From contig NZ_AP018664.1 of the NCBI RefSeq assembly GCF_003967075.1, forward strand, positions 3,808,001 to 3,872,000: a stretch of 64,000 nt of DNA. Direction: 5' to 3'. Below are positions 26,946-35,135 of this stretch, piece after piece; the first letter of the stretch is position 1; each line of letters starts with the position of its first letter. Made by a program: the position numbers and the translations under genes. This DNA is from Sphingobium amiense. GTDB taxonomy: Bacteria > Pseudomonadota > Alphaproteobacteria > Sphingomonadales > Sphingomonadaceae. The notes beneath the pieces were generated by a model. It was not told the origin of the DNA. It saw nothing but the letters and a program-made list of their open reading frames with translations, and made no database searches.

Positions 26946-27660
26946 CGGCAAGCTCGAAGATGATCTGGTCGGCATGGGCGGCGGCCCGCGCCCGTTCGTC
27001 CGGCGTGCGCACGGTCCATGTCAGCATGGGCATCCCCCTCGCACGGGCGCGGGCGGAAAAGGCGGAGGGAAGGTCGCGAATGTCACAGGCGAGAAAATCG
27101 GGTTTCGCCCACCAAAGCGCAAGAGCGCGTTCGACAGCGCCGCGCCAGCGCCCCTTGCCCTGCTGCGTCACGATCAGCCCGCGCACCTGTCCCCGTCGCA
27201 GTCGCGCAAACCGACGCGCGACGCGCGGATTGAACGACATGATCGCCACCCGCCGCGCGTCGGTCCCCGCCAGCTCCCGCGCCACCGCGCGGCAGAGCGG
27301 GCCGACCTCCTGGCCCTCCGCCTTGATCTCGACGAGCAGGGGCACGCCGCCGCTGCACTTCGCCAGCAGGTCCGAAAGGCGCGGGATCGCCCCGCCATCG
27401 GGCAGGCGGACGCCGTCGAGCGTCGCGGCGTCGAGGGCGCTCACCCGCTCGGGCCTCCCCGCCATGCGGGCAAGGTCGCGGTCGTGAAAGACGAACGCTA
27501 CCCCGTCACGGCTCGCCCGCACGTCGCATTCGATGCCATGCCCGGCGTCGATGGCGGCGCTGAACGCCGCCATGCCGTTTTCGCTGCGGCCGCCTCCGTG
27601 CAACCCGCGGTGTGCGAAGGGCCGTCCCGTCAGCCAGCCGGTGTCAGGCGGGGCGGACAA
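26938..27660 (-). CDS. Glycerophosphodiester phosphodiesterase
   Basis: 240-residue GDPD (UgpQ-like) enzyme that hydrolyses glycerophosphodiesters to glycerol-3-phosphate and an alcohol. Catalytic/metal motifs: AHRGLH at about 16-21, ECDVRAS with the metal-binding glutamate/aspartate, and FHDRDL. No signal peptide, so cytoplasmic. It overlaps RidA at its start by 17 bases and DUF482 at its end by 8 bases, so translation is coupled through the operon. Confidence 0.9.
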   Translation of the reverse strand: MSAPPDTGWLTGRPFAHRGLHGGGRSENGMAAFSAAIDAGHGIECDVRASRDGVAFVFHDRDLARMAGRPERVSALDAATLDGVRLPDGGAIPRLSDLLAKCSGGVPLLVEIKAEGQEVGPLCRAVARELAGTDARRVAIMSFNPRVARRFARLRRGQVRGLIVTQQGKGRWRGAVERALALWWAKPDFLACDIRDLPSAFSARARARGMPMLTWTVRTPDERARAAAHADQIIFELADE

Positions 27661-28105
27661 GGACGATGGCGTCCACTTCGACCGCGCTGTTCAGCGGCAG
27701 GACGGGAACCCCCACCGCGCTGCGCGCATGTTTGCCCGCCTCGCCGAACACATCGACCATCAGTTCCGACGCGCCGTTCGCGACCTTGGGCTGGTCGGTG
27801 AAGGCGGGGGTGCTGGATATGAACGCCCCCAGCTTCACGATCCGCTCCACCCGGTCGAGCGATCCCAGCGCCGCCTTCATCTGCGCGATGAGGTTGAGGC
27901 CGCAGACGCGCGCCGCCGCGACGCCGTAATCGAGGTCGCGGTCTTCGCCCAGACGCCCGGTCATCAGGCCATCGGGCGCGAACGCGATCTGGCCGCTGAT
28001 GTGCAGCAGGCCATTGGCCTCGACCGCGGGAACATAGGCGGCGACCGGCGCGGCGGGCTGGGGCAGGGTGATGCCGAGTTCGGCGAGGCGGGCTTCGATG
28101 CTCAT
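27644..28105 (-). CDS. RidA/YjgF/UK114-family protein
   Basis: 153-residue member of the RidA family, which hydrolyses reactive enamine/imine intermediates. Visible: HISGQIAF near residue 40 (trimer/active-site loop) and the conserved C-terminal EVDAIVLVR. It starts at 28105 in an ATGA overlap with the HAD gene. The C-terminal arginine usually needed for RidA activity is in VGVPVLPLNSAVEVDA, where VGVxxLP replaces the typical R-x-x-V, so it is probably a Rid-subfamily member rather than archetypal RidA. Confidence 0.82.
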   Translation of the reverse strand: MSIEARLAELGITLPQPAAPVAAYVPAVEANGLLHISGQIAFAPDGLMTGRLGEDRDLDYGVAAARVCGLNLIAQMKAALGSLDRVERIVKLGAFISSTPAFTDQPKVANGASELMVDVFGEAGKHARSAVGVPVLPLNSAVEVDAIVLVRPA

Positions 28106-28758
28106 GCTATGGCTCCGTGGTGTGAAGAAAGGCTGTCGTCGGCTGGCCCCTGGGCAAGGCGCGCCCTGATCCATCGTTCCGCGCCGGCCCAGTCGTCGAT
28201 CCGCGCGTGGGCGAAGGGGGCGGGCGGCACGTCGCTGGCGATGGCGGGTTCGCCCACCAGATGCAGCCGCCACACGCCCGGCGCATGGGTCGCAACCGAA
28301 TGATGATGCTCCGCCAGATCGTCGATGAACACGGCCGTGCGCGCGCCGTGCGCGGCCAGAATGTCGGCCAGCGGACGGCCCTTGCCGCCCTGGTTCCAGT
28401 GCACCGGCAGGTGCAGCCCGTGGGCCGCCAGTTGCGCCGCGCGCGCCTTCTGGTGGCGCTCGGTAATGTTGGTCAGCACGACGATGTCGGCGATCTCCGA
28501 CAGGCGGTGCAGCGCTTCGACCGCGCCCGCGATCGGCGCCTGCCGGTGCATCTCCGTCTCGAAAAAGCCGAGCAGCAGTTCCCACACCAGCGCGCGTTCC
28601 ACCGGCGCCCCGCTGTCCTTGTGCCGCAGCGCTTCGCCAAAGCCGCGTTCGCGCATGTCGAAATGCACGTCATGCGCCTCGTCCAGCCACTCTCCGAAGG
28701 GCACGACCATGTGCAGCAGCACCTCGTCGCAGTCGGTGATGATGAGGGGACGGGTCAT
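28102..28758 (-). CDS. HAD-superfamily hydrolase
   Basis: 218-residue haloacid-dehalogenase-fold phosphatase. Motif I DCDEVLL supplies the nucleophilic and acid/base aspartates (DxDxV), motif II is LTNIT, motif III lysine is in GGKGRPL, and motif IV is VFIDD. The N-terminal insertion suggests a small cap. It overlaps both its upstream DUF3572 gene and its downstream RidA gene by 4 bases. Substrate unknown; sugar or nucleotide phosphates are typical. Confidence 0.85.
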   Translation of the reverse strand: MTRPLIITDCDEVLLHMVVPFGEWLDEAHDVHFDMRERGFGEALRHKDSGAPVERALVWELLLGFFETEMHRQAPIAGAVEALHRLSEIADIVVLTNITERHQKARAAQLAAHGLHLPVHWNQGGKGRPLADILAAHGARTAVFIDDLAEHHHSVATHAPGVWRLHLVGEPAIASDVPPAPFAHARIDDWAGAERWIRARLAQGPADDSLSSHHGAIA

Positions 28759-29042
28759 CGGGCAAGCTGCTCCTGCGCTGCGATGAGCGCGGCGGGGGTG
28801 GTGTCGATCGCCCCGGCACAGGCGATGAGGTCGGGTTCGTGATCGGCCAGAAAGCCCAACACCGCGCCCAGGATGGCGGGATCGCCCACGCCCGCGCGCA
28901 GGGCGTCCGCGTCAAGGCCCGTGAGCGCCAGCAGCCGGTCCGCGCGCGTTTCGTCCGCGATGGTCCATGCAAGCGCCATCAGCGCCAAAGTCGCGCTATC
29001 TACGCCGCCATGCGTCTTGCCATTCGGTTCGTCGCAGCGCAT
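28755..29042 (-). CDS. DUF3572 family protein
   Basis: 95-residue small protein from ATG 29042 (an ATG 75 bases upstream would run under the divK start). Sequence ATLALMALAWTIADETRADRLL and LGFLADHEPDLIACA are typical of DUF3572, a family almost confined to alphaproteobacteria and usually next to divK. Helical, no membrane segment. Function unknown. First gene of the five-gene operon; shares a promoter region with the divergent divK. Confidence 0.78.
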   Translation of the reverse strand: MRCDEPNGKTHGGVDSATLALMALAWTIADETRADRLLALTGLDADALRAGVGDPAILGAVLGFLADHEPDLIACAGAIDTTPAALIAAQEQLAR

Positions 29043-29110
29043 GATTGGTTCCCAAGGGGCAGCGGTTGTGCAACGCGCTCCGAAGGCTTTTCGGAAAACG
29101 CGGGTGACTG

Positions 29111-29473
29111 GTGGCAAAGCGTGTGCTCGTTGTCGAGGACAACGAACTCAATCTCAAACTTTTTTGCGACCTTCTGCGCGCGCATGGCCATGAAGTGCTG
29201 CCGCTGCGCGACGGGCGCGACGTGCTGGCGCAGGCGCGCGCCTTCCTGCCCGATCTCGTCATCACCGACATTCACCTGCCCCATGTCAGCGGGATCGAGC
29301 TGATCGTCTCGCTGAAGGGCGACGCGGCGCTCGCCCATGTGCCGATCATGGCCGTCACCGCCTATGCGGGGCATGGCGACGAGGAACGCGTGCGCGCGGC
29401 GGGGGCGCAGGCCTATGTGTCCAAACCCATTTCGGTCCTGCGCTTCGTCGAGCAGGTGAACGCCCTGCTGTAA
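29111..29473 (+). CDS. divK: Single-domain response regulator DivK
   Basis: 120-residue receiver protein of the alphaproteobacterial cell-cycle phosphorelay, with phosphoacceptor D53 (ITDIHLPH), acidic pocket E9/D10 (VVEDNELN), T83 and K105 (SKPIS). There is no output domain. GTG start at 29111. DivK relays phosphate between DivJ/PleC-type kinases and modulates CtrA through DivL/CckA. Divergent from DUF3572, the common sphingomonad arrangement; followed by an intrinsic terminator at 29556. Confidence 0.92.
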   Translation: MAKRVLVVEDNELNLKLFCDLLRAHGHEVLPLRDGRDVLAQARAFLPDLVITDIHLPHVSGIELIVSLKGDAALAHVPIMAVTAYAGHGDEERVRAAGAQAYVSKPISVLRFVEQVNALL

Positions 29474-29555
29474 CGCGCGCCGGGGCCGCCCGGAATCTCC
29501 AGCGGGGAAGGGCCGGTCGGCCGGTCCCTTTCGCCTGCGCATGTCCCACACGGCA

Positions 29556-29587
29556 AAAGGCCCGCTCCCTTTCCGGGGCGGGCCTTT
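29556..29587. terminator. Bidirectional intrinsic terminator (divK/rpmG)
   Basis: A 10-bp stem AAAGGCCCGC/GCGGGCCTTT with a GC-rich loop lies between convergent divK and rpmG. A-tracts at the left and T-tracts at the right allow termination in both directions. Confidence 0.85.
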
Positions 29588-29637
29588 GCTCCGTTCAAAC
29601 AGCCGATCCGGCGCGCGGGCGCGAAGCCCGCTGCGGC

Positions 29638-29805
29638 TTACTTGATCTTGGCTTCCTTGAACTCGACATGCTTGCGCACGACCGGGTCGTATTTGCGGAA
29701 GCTCAGCTTCTCGGTCTTGGTGCGGGGGTTCTTCTTCGTCACGTAGAAGAAGCCAGTGTCAGCCGAGCTGACGAGGCGGATCTTGACGGTTGCCGGCTTG
29801 GCCAT
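29638..29805 (-). CDS. rpmG: 50S ribosomal protein L33
   Basis: 55-residue large-subunit ribosomal protein starting [20 protein letters not shown], with the conserved [20 protein letters not shown] core. Binds near the E site. It lacks the paired zinc-binding cysteines of the C+ form, so it is the zinc-free type. AGGGAATAGGG precedes ATG 29805; the ATG 51 bases upstream is not favoured. Terminated by the hairpin at 29556. Confidence 0.96.
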   Translation of the reverse strand: MAKPATVKIRLVSSADTGFFYVTKKNPRTKTEKLSFRKYDPVVRKHVEFKEAKIK

Positions 29806-30008
29806 GGCCCTATTCCCTGGTCGATAAAATGCGTAAAAAGAAAAGCGGCTCGCCAATCGTGACTAGCGGACCGCCCGTTTCAGCCGTGCCCCATGATCCA
29901 GATTCGGCCCGCTGTCAAGGCTGGGGCGGTTCATGTCGCGGGCTTTACGCCGCTTTAACCGCATCGCGCGCATGATGGCGGCGAAGCGGAACGAAGGGCA
30001 CGGCACCC

Positions 30009-30323
30009 ATGCGATATGATGCACGACACGCGCAACTGGCGGCCCTCGCGCACCGCATCGACGCGCTGGCGGGGCAGGGCCATCACATGACCGCCGCGCG
30101 GATGCGCGACGAATTGGACGACATCCGCCGCAGCGCCCGCGTCGTGCGTCTCGACGATGTGGAGGAACTGGCCGACAGCCTCGAAACCATGCTTTCGCTC
30201 CACGGCCTTGGCTGCGTGATCCTCTCCTATCTCGACCGGATGCGCGACGCGGTCTCCGACCGTCTCGGCCCGCCGGTCGCGCCGCTGGCCGCGCCCGCCG
30301 CCGTCCTGCGCCTGCGCGCCTGA
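30009..30323 (+). CDS. Hypothetical small helical protein
   Basis: 104 residues, unrecognised. Mostly helical with charged repeats (RHAQLAALAHRIDAL, EELADSLETMLSLH) and an alanine/proline-rich C-terminus. No cysteine pair, signal peptide or membrane segment. Twelve bases after it comes the GDT1-like gene, so the two may be cotranscribed. Coding potential is supported mainly by length and codon use; a ribosome site is unclear. Confidence 0.55.
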   Translation: MRYDARHAQLAALAHRIDALAGQGHHMTAARMRDELDDIRRSARVVRLDDVEELADSLETMLSLHGLGCVILSYLDRMRDAVSDRLGPPVAPLAAPAAVLRLRA

Positions 30324-30335
30324 GCCTTACCCGAT

Positions 30336-30902
30336 ATGGACGCATTGCTGCTCGCCCTGCTGGGAAGCCTGCTGGGCGAGATCGGCGACAAGAGCCAGTT
30401 GCTCGTCCTCGCGCTCGCCACCCGCTTCGACCGTGACGGCCCCGTCCTTGCGGGCATCGCCGTTGCCGCCGCCGCCAATGCCGCCATCTCCGCCATTGCG
30501 GGCGCATGGATCGGCCCGATGATGAGCGCCGACGCCCGCCTGCTCTTCCTCGCGCTCTCCGTCGTCTTCCTGGGCGCGGGCATGCTCTGGCGCGTCAAGG
30601 CGCCCGATCCGCTCGATAGCTGGCGCATCGGCCCTTTCCTGACGAGCGCGCTCGGCCTCCTCATTCTAGGTATCGGGGACGGGCCGCAGTTTCTGACGCT
30701 GGGCATCGTCACGCGCACCGGCGATCCGGTGCTGGCCGCGATCGGCGGCGCTGTCGGCGTCTTCGCCGCGCTCGCCCCGGTCGTCCTGCTGCGCGACCGC
30801 ATCCTCGCCTCGCGCGCCATCGGCATCGTCCGCCGGGCAGGCGGCGCATTGCTGATCTTCGCCGGAGCGATTCTCGGCCTGTCCGCCACCGGCCTCCTCT
30901 GA
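30336..30902 (+). CDS. TMEM165/GDT1 (UPF0016) family membrane protein
   Basis: 188-residue membrane protein of about six segments. First signature at residues 13-22, LGEIGDKSQL, is the family's E-x-G-D-K-S/T motif of the cation path (family members carry Mn2+ or Ca2+ in exchange for protons). The second repeat, where E-x-G-D-R/K-S/T-Q is expected, reads LGIGDGPQFL with Asp but not the charged glutamate and lysine/arginine. So the inverted-repeat symmetry is degenerate. Cation specificity unknown. It follows the small ORF by 12 bases. Confidence 0.78.
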   Translation: MDALLLALLGSLLGEIGDKSQLLVLALATRFDRDGPVLAGIAVAAAANAAISAIAGAWIGPMMSADARLLFLALSVVFLGAGMLWRVKAPDPLDSWRIGPFLTSALGLLILGIGDGPQFLTLGIVTRTGDPVLAAIGGAVGVFAALAPVVLLRDRILASRAIGIVRRAGGALLIFAGAILGLSATGLL

Positions 30903-31009
30903 TCGAGCGTCTCCATCAGGCTGATCGCCAATATGCATGAAAAAACGGGCACCATATCGCGCGCCGTTCATTATATATGCGAAACCAGTTTCCCGCATGG
31001 AGAACCGAC

Positions 31010-31501
31010 ATGACCGCGCCTGACCTCAAGACGCCCACCGACCTCAAGAGCAACCAGACGAAGACCGTCGCGGAGGCGCTGAACGGCGCGCTGGCGGACA
31101 GCTACGCGCTCTACCTCAAGACCAAGAATTTCCACTGGCACGTCTCCGGCCCGCATTTCCGCGACTATCATCTGATGTTCGACGAGCAGGCGACGGAGAT
31201 TCTCGGCGTTACCGACCTCATCGCCGAGCGTGTGCGCAAGACCGGCAACACCACGCTCCGTTCGATCAGCGACATTTCGCGGCACCAGACGATCAAGGAT
31301 AATGACGCCGATTTCGTCAGCCCCGCCGATATGCTGAAGGAACTGCGCGACGACAATCTGGCGCTCGTCGAAACCTTCCGCGCGGTGAAGGCCGCCGCCA
31401 CGGAGGCGGGCGACAATGCGACCGAAGGCATCGTCGACGACTGGACCGATCAGGCCGAACAGCGCGCCTGGTTCCTCTTCGAAGCCGCGCGCGGGGCTTA
31501 A
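31010..31501 (+). CDS. dps: Dps/bacterioferritin-like DNA-protection protein
   Basis: 163-residue ferritin-like miniferritin that oxidises and stores iron and protects DNA in stress. The conserved ferroxidase-site segment is NFHWHVSGPHFRDYHLMFDEQ (His, Asp and Glu at the dimer interface). A TGGAGAACC site lies before ATG 31010. A 33-base in-frame ATG upstream is less favoured. Monocistronic, convergent with the Gre-family gene across the palindromic repeat at 31514. Confidence 0.93.
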   Translation: MTAPDLKTPTDLKSNQTKTVAEALNGALADSYALYLKTKNFHWHVSGPHFRDYHLMFDEQATEILGVTDLIAERVRKTGNTTLRSISDISRHQTIKDNDADFVSPADMLKELRDDNLALVETFRAVKAAATEAGDNATEGIVDDWTDQAEQRAWFLFEAARGA

Positions 31502-31513
31502 GTCAGGCTAAAC

Positions 31514-31584
31514 CGTTCGTTTCGAGCGAAGTCGAGAAACGCTGGACACCGCCAGCGGCGTCTCGATTTCGCCCGAAGCGAACG
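31514..31584. repeat. REP-like palindrome between dps and greB-like gene
   Basis: Imperfect 71-base inverted repeat. The arms are about 31 bases (CGTTCGTTTCGAGCGAAGTC... pairing with ...TTTCGCCCGAAGCGAACG) with a short loop. The left arm contains the GTTTCGAGCGAAGTCGAGAAAC-type unit that recurs in sphingomonad intergenic regions, by recollection. It separates convergent dps and the Gre-family gene, and could also end transcription. Confidence 0.7.
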
Positions 31585-31591
31585 AAAGCGA

Positions 31592-32062
31592 TCAGTCCTC
31601 GCCCGCTATCTCGATCGCCACGATCTCCACCGCATCCGACTTCCCGCCGAAATCCACCCGCTCGCCCGGCTCGGCGTCCATCATCGCGCGGGCGAGGGGC
31701 GATGTGAAGCTGATCCGCCCTTCGTTCGGGTCCGCCTCGTCGTCGCCGACCAGCGTCACCGTCTTTTCCCGCCCGTTCAGCCGATAGGTTACGCGCGTCC
31801 CGAACGCGACCGCCTCGCCATCGGGCACGGGCCGCACATCCGCTGTCGCCAGCCGGGTTCGCCAATAGCGCAATTCGCGCCGGTGCTTCTTCACGGTTTC
31901 CTCATCGACGCCGGTCAGATCGGCCGCTTCCAGCGCCTCGACCTGCTCCCGCGTCAGCCGCAAGCCCCGTGCCGTCACCCAGTTCGGACCGGGCGGGATC
32001 GGCAGCTCGAATTTCGGCTCCATATGCTCATCGTCGCTCTCGCGACGAAAGGCGACGCTCAT
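31592..32062 (-). CDS. GreA/GreB-family transcription elongation factor-like protein
   Basis: 156-residue protein with a GreA/B C-terminal FKBP-like domain (FGTRVTYRLNGREKTVTLVG, then EGRISFTSPLARAMM), preceded by a partial coiled-coil region. Gre proteins stimulate RNA polymerase to cleave backtracked transcripts; the acidic tip residues of the coiled coil are not clearly present here, so activity may differ. CAGGAGAGGC precedes ATG 32062. It follows the cobT terminator. Confidence 0.8.
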   Translation of the reverse strand: MSVAFRRESDDEHMEPKFELPIPPGPNWVTARGLRLTREQVEALEAADLTGVDEETVKKHRRELRYWRTRLATADVRPVPDGEAVAFGTRVTYRLNGREKTVTLVGDDEADPNEGRISFTSPLARAMMDAEPGERVDFGGKSDAVEIVAIEIAGED

Positions 32063-32073
32063 CGTGCCTCTCC

Positions 32074-32094
32074 TGAAAAATCGCCGGGCGGCCC
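32074..32094 (-). terminator. Weak intrinsic terminator after cobT
   Basis: On the minus strand a 5-bp stem CCGGG/CCCGG is followed by CGATTTTT. It lies between cobT and the Gre gene on the same strand; short stem, so possibly leaky. Confidence 0.5.
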
Positions 32095-32104
32095 GGAAAG
32101 CCGC

Positions 32105-33931
32105 TCAGTCCTCGTCGAACAGTCCGGCCAGCTGTTCAACCATCGTGCCGCCCAATTGTTCGGCGTCCATGATGGTCACGGCGCGGCGATAATAGCGGGT
32201 CACGTCATGGCCGATGCCGATGGCGACGAGCTGCACCGGCGACCGGTTCTCGATCCATTCGATCACCTGCCGCAGATGCCGCTCCAGATAGGTGCCGCTG
32301 TTCACCGACAAAGTGCTGTCGTCCACCGGCGCGCCGTCGGAAATGACCATCAGGATGCGCCGCTCCTCGGGCCGCGCGATCAGCCGCGCGTGCGCCCACA
32401 GCAGCGCCTCCCCGTCGATATTCTCCTTGAGCAGCCCCTCGCGCATCATGAGGCCCAGATTCTTGCGCGCCCGCCGCCACGGGTCGTCCGCCTTCTTGTA
32501 GACGATGTGGCGCAGGTCGTTGAGGCGCCCCGGCATCGGTGGACGCCCGGCGGCGAGCCAGTCCTCGCGCGCCTGCCCGCCCTTCCACGCGCGGGTGGTA
32601 AAGCCGAGGATCTCGGTCTTGACGCCGCACCGCTCCAGCGTGCGCGCCATGATGTCGGCGCTGATCGCCGCGATGCTGATCGGCCGCCCGCGCATCGAGC
32701 CGCTATTGTCGATCAGCAGCGTCACCACCGTATCGCGGAACTGCGTGTCCCGCTCGATCTTGTAGGAAAGCGACCGCGTCGGGTCGATCACGATCCGCGC
32801 CAGCCGCGCCGCGTCGAGCAGCCCTTCTTCCTGATCGAAATCCCATGACCGCGACTGCTGCGCCATCAACCGGCGCTGGAGCCGGTTGGCGAGCTTCGTC
32901 ACCGCGCCCTGAAGGCTGACGAGCTGCTGGTCGAGGAAGCCGCGCAGCCGCACCAGCTCATCCTCGTCGCACAGATCCTCCGGGCTGACCACCTCGTCGA
33001 ACTTCGTCGTATAGGCCTTGTAGTCGAAGCCGGGCGGCAGGTCGGACATCGGGCGATTGGGCCGGACGGGCATCATGCCCTCCTCCCCCATATCGTCCGC
33101 GCCCTCTTCGCTGTCGGTGTCGAACTCGTCGCTATAGTCGGTTTCGCCGTCCTCGGTGTCGCCGCCCTTGTCCTCGGCGCGCGCCTCGGCGTTCATGTCG
33201 CTGTCGCCGGCTTCCTCCTGCCCGCTCTCGCCTTCGTCCTGCTGGTCTTCCTGATCTTCGCCCTCGTCCTCGCTCTCCGGCTCCTCGGTATCGGGCGGGA
33301 CGTCGGCGTCGATCAGGTGGAGATGCTCCAGCATCGCGGTCGTCAGCTTCTGGAAAGCGCGCTGGTCGTCGATGGCGAGCATCAGCGAATCGAGATCGCC
33401 GCCCGCCTTGTCCTCGATCCATTGATCCACCATCGCGACGCCCGCCGCCGCTTCCTTGGGGATCGCCTGCCCCGTCAGCCGCTCGCGCACCTTCAATGCC
33501 AGCGCCGTGGACAGCGGCACTTCGTCGGCGGCGCGCGCCCGGCGGATCGCGTCGGACTTGAGGCGCAGATCGAGCGCGTGATTGAGATTGTCGCGCACTC
33601 CCGCCATGGACCGCGACCCGATCGCCTCGACCCGCGCCTGCTCGACCGCGTCGAACACCGCGCGCGCCACCGCCTCGCCCGGCGCGGAGGCGGCATGCAC
33701 CTTCGCATCATGGTGCCGCAGCTTCAGCGCGGACGCATCGGCGAACCCGCGCGCCAGCGCCACCTGATCGGCGGGCAGCGCCCGACCCGGCGTCGGCACC
33801 TTGATCGCCTTGCCCGCGGCATGGGGCGTGTCGGCGGTGAAGCCCACCTCCACCTCGGCATCGCGCGCGATCGCGCGCGCCGCGCCCGACAGCACGTCCT
33901 TGAACGCGTCGAGAGGCGAGCGTTCGCTCAT
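32105..33931 (-). CDS. cobT: Cobaltochelatase subunit CobT (von Willebrand type A domain)
   Basis: 608-residue aerobic cobalt-chelatase component or its homologue. N-terminal helical domain to about 210, a highly acidic linker at about 215-285 ([24 protein letters not shown]), and a C-terminal vWA domain with MIDAS motif DNSGSMRG at 408-415. CobT and CobS form the AAA+ motor that drives metal insertion with CobN. Starts in an ATGA overlap with the phosphatase. No CobN is in the window, so pairing with a distant CobN or another role is unresolved. Confidence 0.93.
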   Translation of the reverse strand: MSERSPLDAFKDVLSGAARAIARDAEVEVGFTADTPHAAGKAIKVPTPGRALPADQVALARGFADASALKLRHHDAKVHAASAPGEAVARAVFDAVEQARVEAIGSRSMAGVRDNLNHALDLRLKSDAIRRARAADEVPLSTALALKVRERLTGQAIPKEAAAGVAMVDQWIEDKAGGDLDSLMLAIDDQRAFQKLTTAMLEHLHLIDADVPPDTEEPESEDEGEDQEDQQDEGESGQEEAGDSDMNAEARAEDKGGDTEDGETDYSDEFDTDSEEGADDMGEEGMMPVRPNRPMSDLPPGFDYKAYTTKFDEVVSPEDLCDEDELVRLRGFLDQQLVSLQGAVTKLANRLQRRLMAQQSRSWDFDQEEGLLDAARLARIVIDPTRSLSYKIERDTQFRDTVVTLLIDNSGSMRGRPISIAAISADIMARTLERCGVKTEILGFTTRAWKGGQAREDWLAAGRPPMPGRLNDLRHIVYKKADDPWRRARKNLGLMMREGLLKENIDGEALLWAHARLIARPEERRILMVISDGAPVDDSTLSVNSGTYLERHLRQVIEWIENRSPVQLVAIGIGHDVTRYYRRAVTIMDAEQLGGTMVEQLAGLFDED

Positions 33932-34716
33932 GGCGCGATCAGCGCGCCGCGCAGGCGGGAAAGGGCGTCGTCATCCAGCCCCAGCCCGTCGCGCAGATAG
34001 GCGTCCACGCCGCCATGATCGGCGTCCAGCGTCTCGTAAAGCGCGTCCAGATAGGCGCTGTCGGCCAGCAGCAGCGGCATGACCATGTCCCTCCGTTCGC
34101 GAAAGGCGACGCTCAGCCGCGTCTCGCCCTGTCCCAGCCGCCATGTCCAGTCGGCATGGTCGTTGGTCGCCAGATAATCCCGCACGATCGCCTCGCGCGG
34201 CACGCCCAGCGCCGACAGGATCAGCATCACGCCCACGCCGGTCCGGTCCTTGCCCGCCGCGCAGTTGATGAGGATCGGCAGCCGCCCCGCCAGTATCTGA
34301 CCGAACATGGCGCGATAGGATTCGGCATGATCGACCGGAATCGCGCGATAGATGGCGACCATCGCGGCGTGCATATCGTCGGCCGTGGCGTCGTCCGACC
34401 GCAGCACCTCGGCCAGCACGCCGCTCGTCTCGCGATAGTCGCGGCTGTAATAATCGACCTCCGCCCCATGCCATCCGGTCGGTTCGGCCAGCCGCTCATT
34501 GGGCCGCCGCAGGTCGCAGATCGCCCGGATGCCGAGCGCCCGCAGCGCCTCGGCATCCTCCGGCGTCAGCAGGGACATGGTGCCCGACCGGAACAATATG
34601 CCCCGGCGCACCGTCTGTCCGTCCGCCGTCTCCAGCCCGCCGAAGTCGCGGAGGTTGAAGGCGCTCGCCAGCGGCAGGACGCCCGCTTCGGCCAGAACCG
34701 CGCTGCGTTCGCTCAT
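33928..34716 (-). CDS. Tyrosine/dual-specificity-type phosphatase
   Basis: 262-residue protein tyrosine phosphatase-like enzyme of the IphP/Y_phosphatase3 group. Catalytic P-loop CAAGKDRTG has nucleophile C152 and R158; the family N-terminal NLRDFGGL motif is present near 21-28. ATG 34716 overlaps the OsmC stop (ATGA) and its stop overlaps cobT (ATGA). Substrate could be phosphotyrosine, phosphoinositide-like or other phosphate ester; cannot be told. Confidence 0.9.
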   Translation of the reverse strand: MSERSAVLAEAGVLPLASAFNLRDFGGLETADGQTVRRGILFRSGTMSLLTPEDAEALRALGIRAICDLRRPNERLAEPTGWHGAEVDYYSRDYRETSGVLAEVLRSDDATADDMHAAMVAIYRAIPVDHAESYRAMFGQILAGRLPILINCAAGKDRTGVGVMLILSALGVPREAIVRDYLATNDHADWTWRLGQGETRLSVAFRERRDMVMPLLLADSAYLDALYETLDADHGGVDAYLRDGLGLDDDALSRLRGALIAP

Positions 34717-35135
34717 GGCCGTTCCGCATCCCCGACATAGGGCACCGCCACGGTCTCGATCTCGGTGACGACCTCGCTCATCAGCTTGTGCACCGGACAT
34801 TTGGCGGCGACCGCGATCAGCTTCTCGCGCTGCGCATCGGTCAGCGGCCCGCCGACCGCGATGCGCGTCGTCAGCTTATAGACGCCCTGCCGCTCCCGGC
34901 TGGCGTCGCGGATCACGCCGACATGGATGTCCTCGACCGGGATGCCGTTCCGCTGCGCATACCAGAGCATCGTCATCGCCTTGCACGCGCCCAGCGCCGA
35001 ATCGTAGAGGTCGTGCGGGTCCGCCCCGGCGTCTCCGCCATCGGGCGCGGACATGTCCGCCACGATCTCATGCCCCCGGATGCTGATCCGGTGCGCCGTC
35101 CCGCCTGTCGGATCAATCCGCTCGACGACGATCAT
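34713..35135 (-). CDS. OsmC-family peroxiredoxin-like protein
   Basis: 140-residue OsmC/Ohr superfamily protein, thiol-dependent hydroperoxide reductase fold. The two cysteines are in LGACKAMTML and AKCPVHKLM, the positions expected for the peroxidatic/resolving pair. A short HHDLY-like acidic segment lies before. It begins in a TGATG overlap with cobS and overlaps the phosphatase by 4 bases. Role beside the chelatase motor unknown. Confidence 0.85.
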   Translation of the reverse strand: MIVVERIDPTGGTAHRISIRGHEIVADMSAPDGGDAGADPHDLYDSALGACKAMTMLWYAQRNGIPVEDIHVGVIRDASRERQGVYKLTTRIAVGGPLTDAQREKLIAVAAKCPVHKLMSEVVTEIETVAVPYVGDAERP

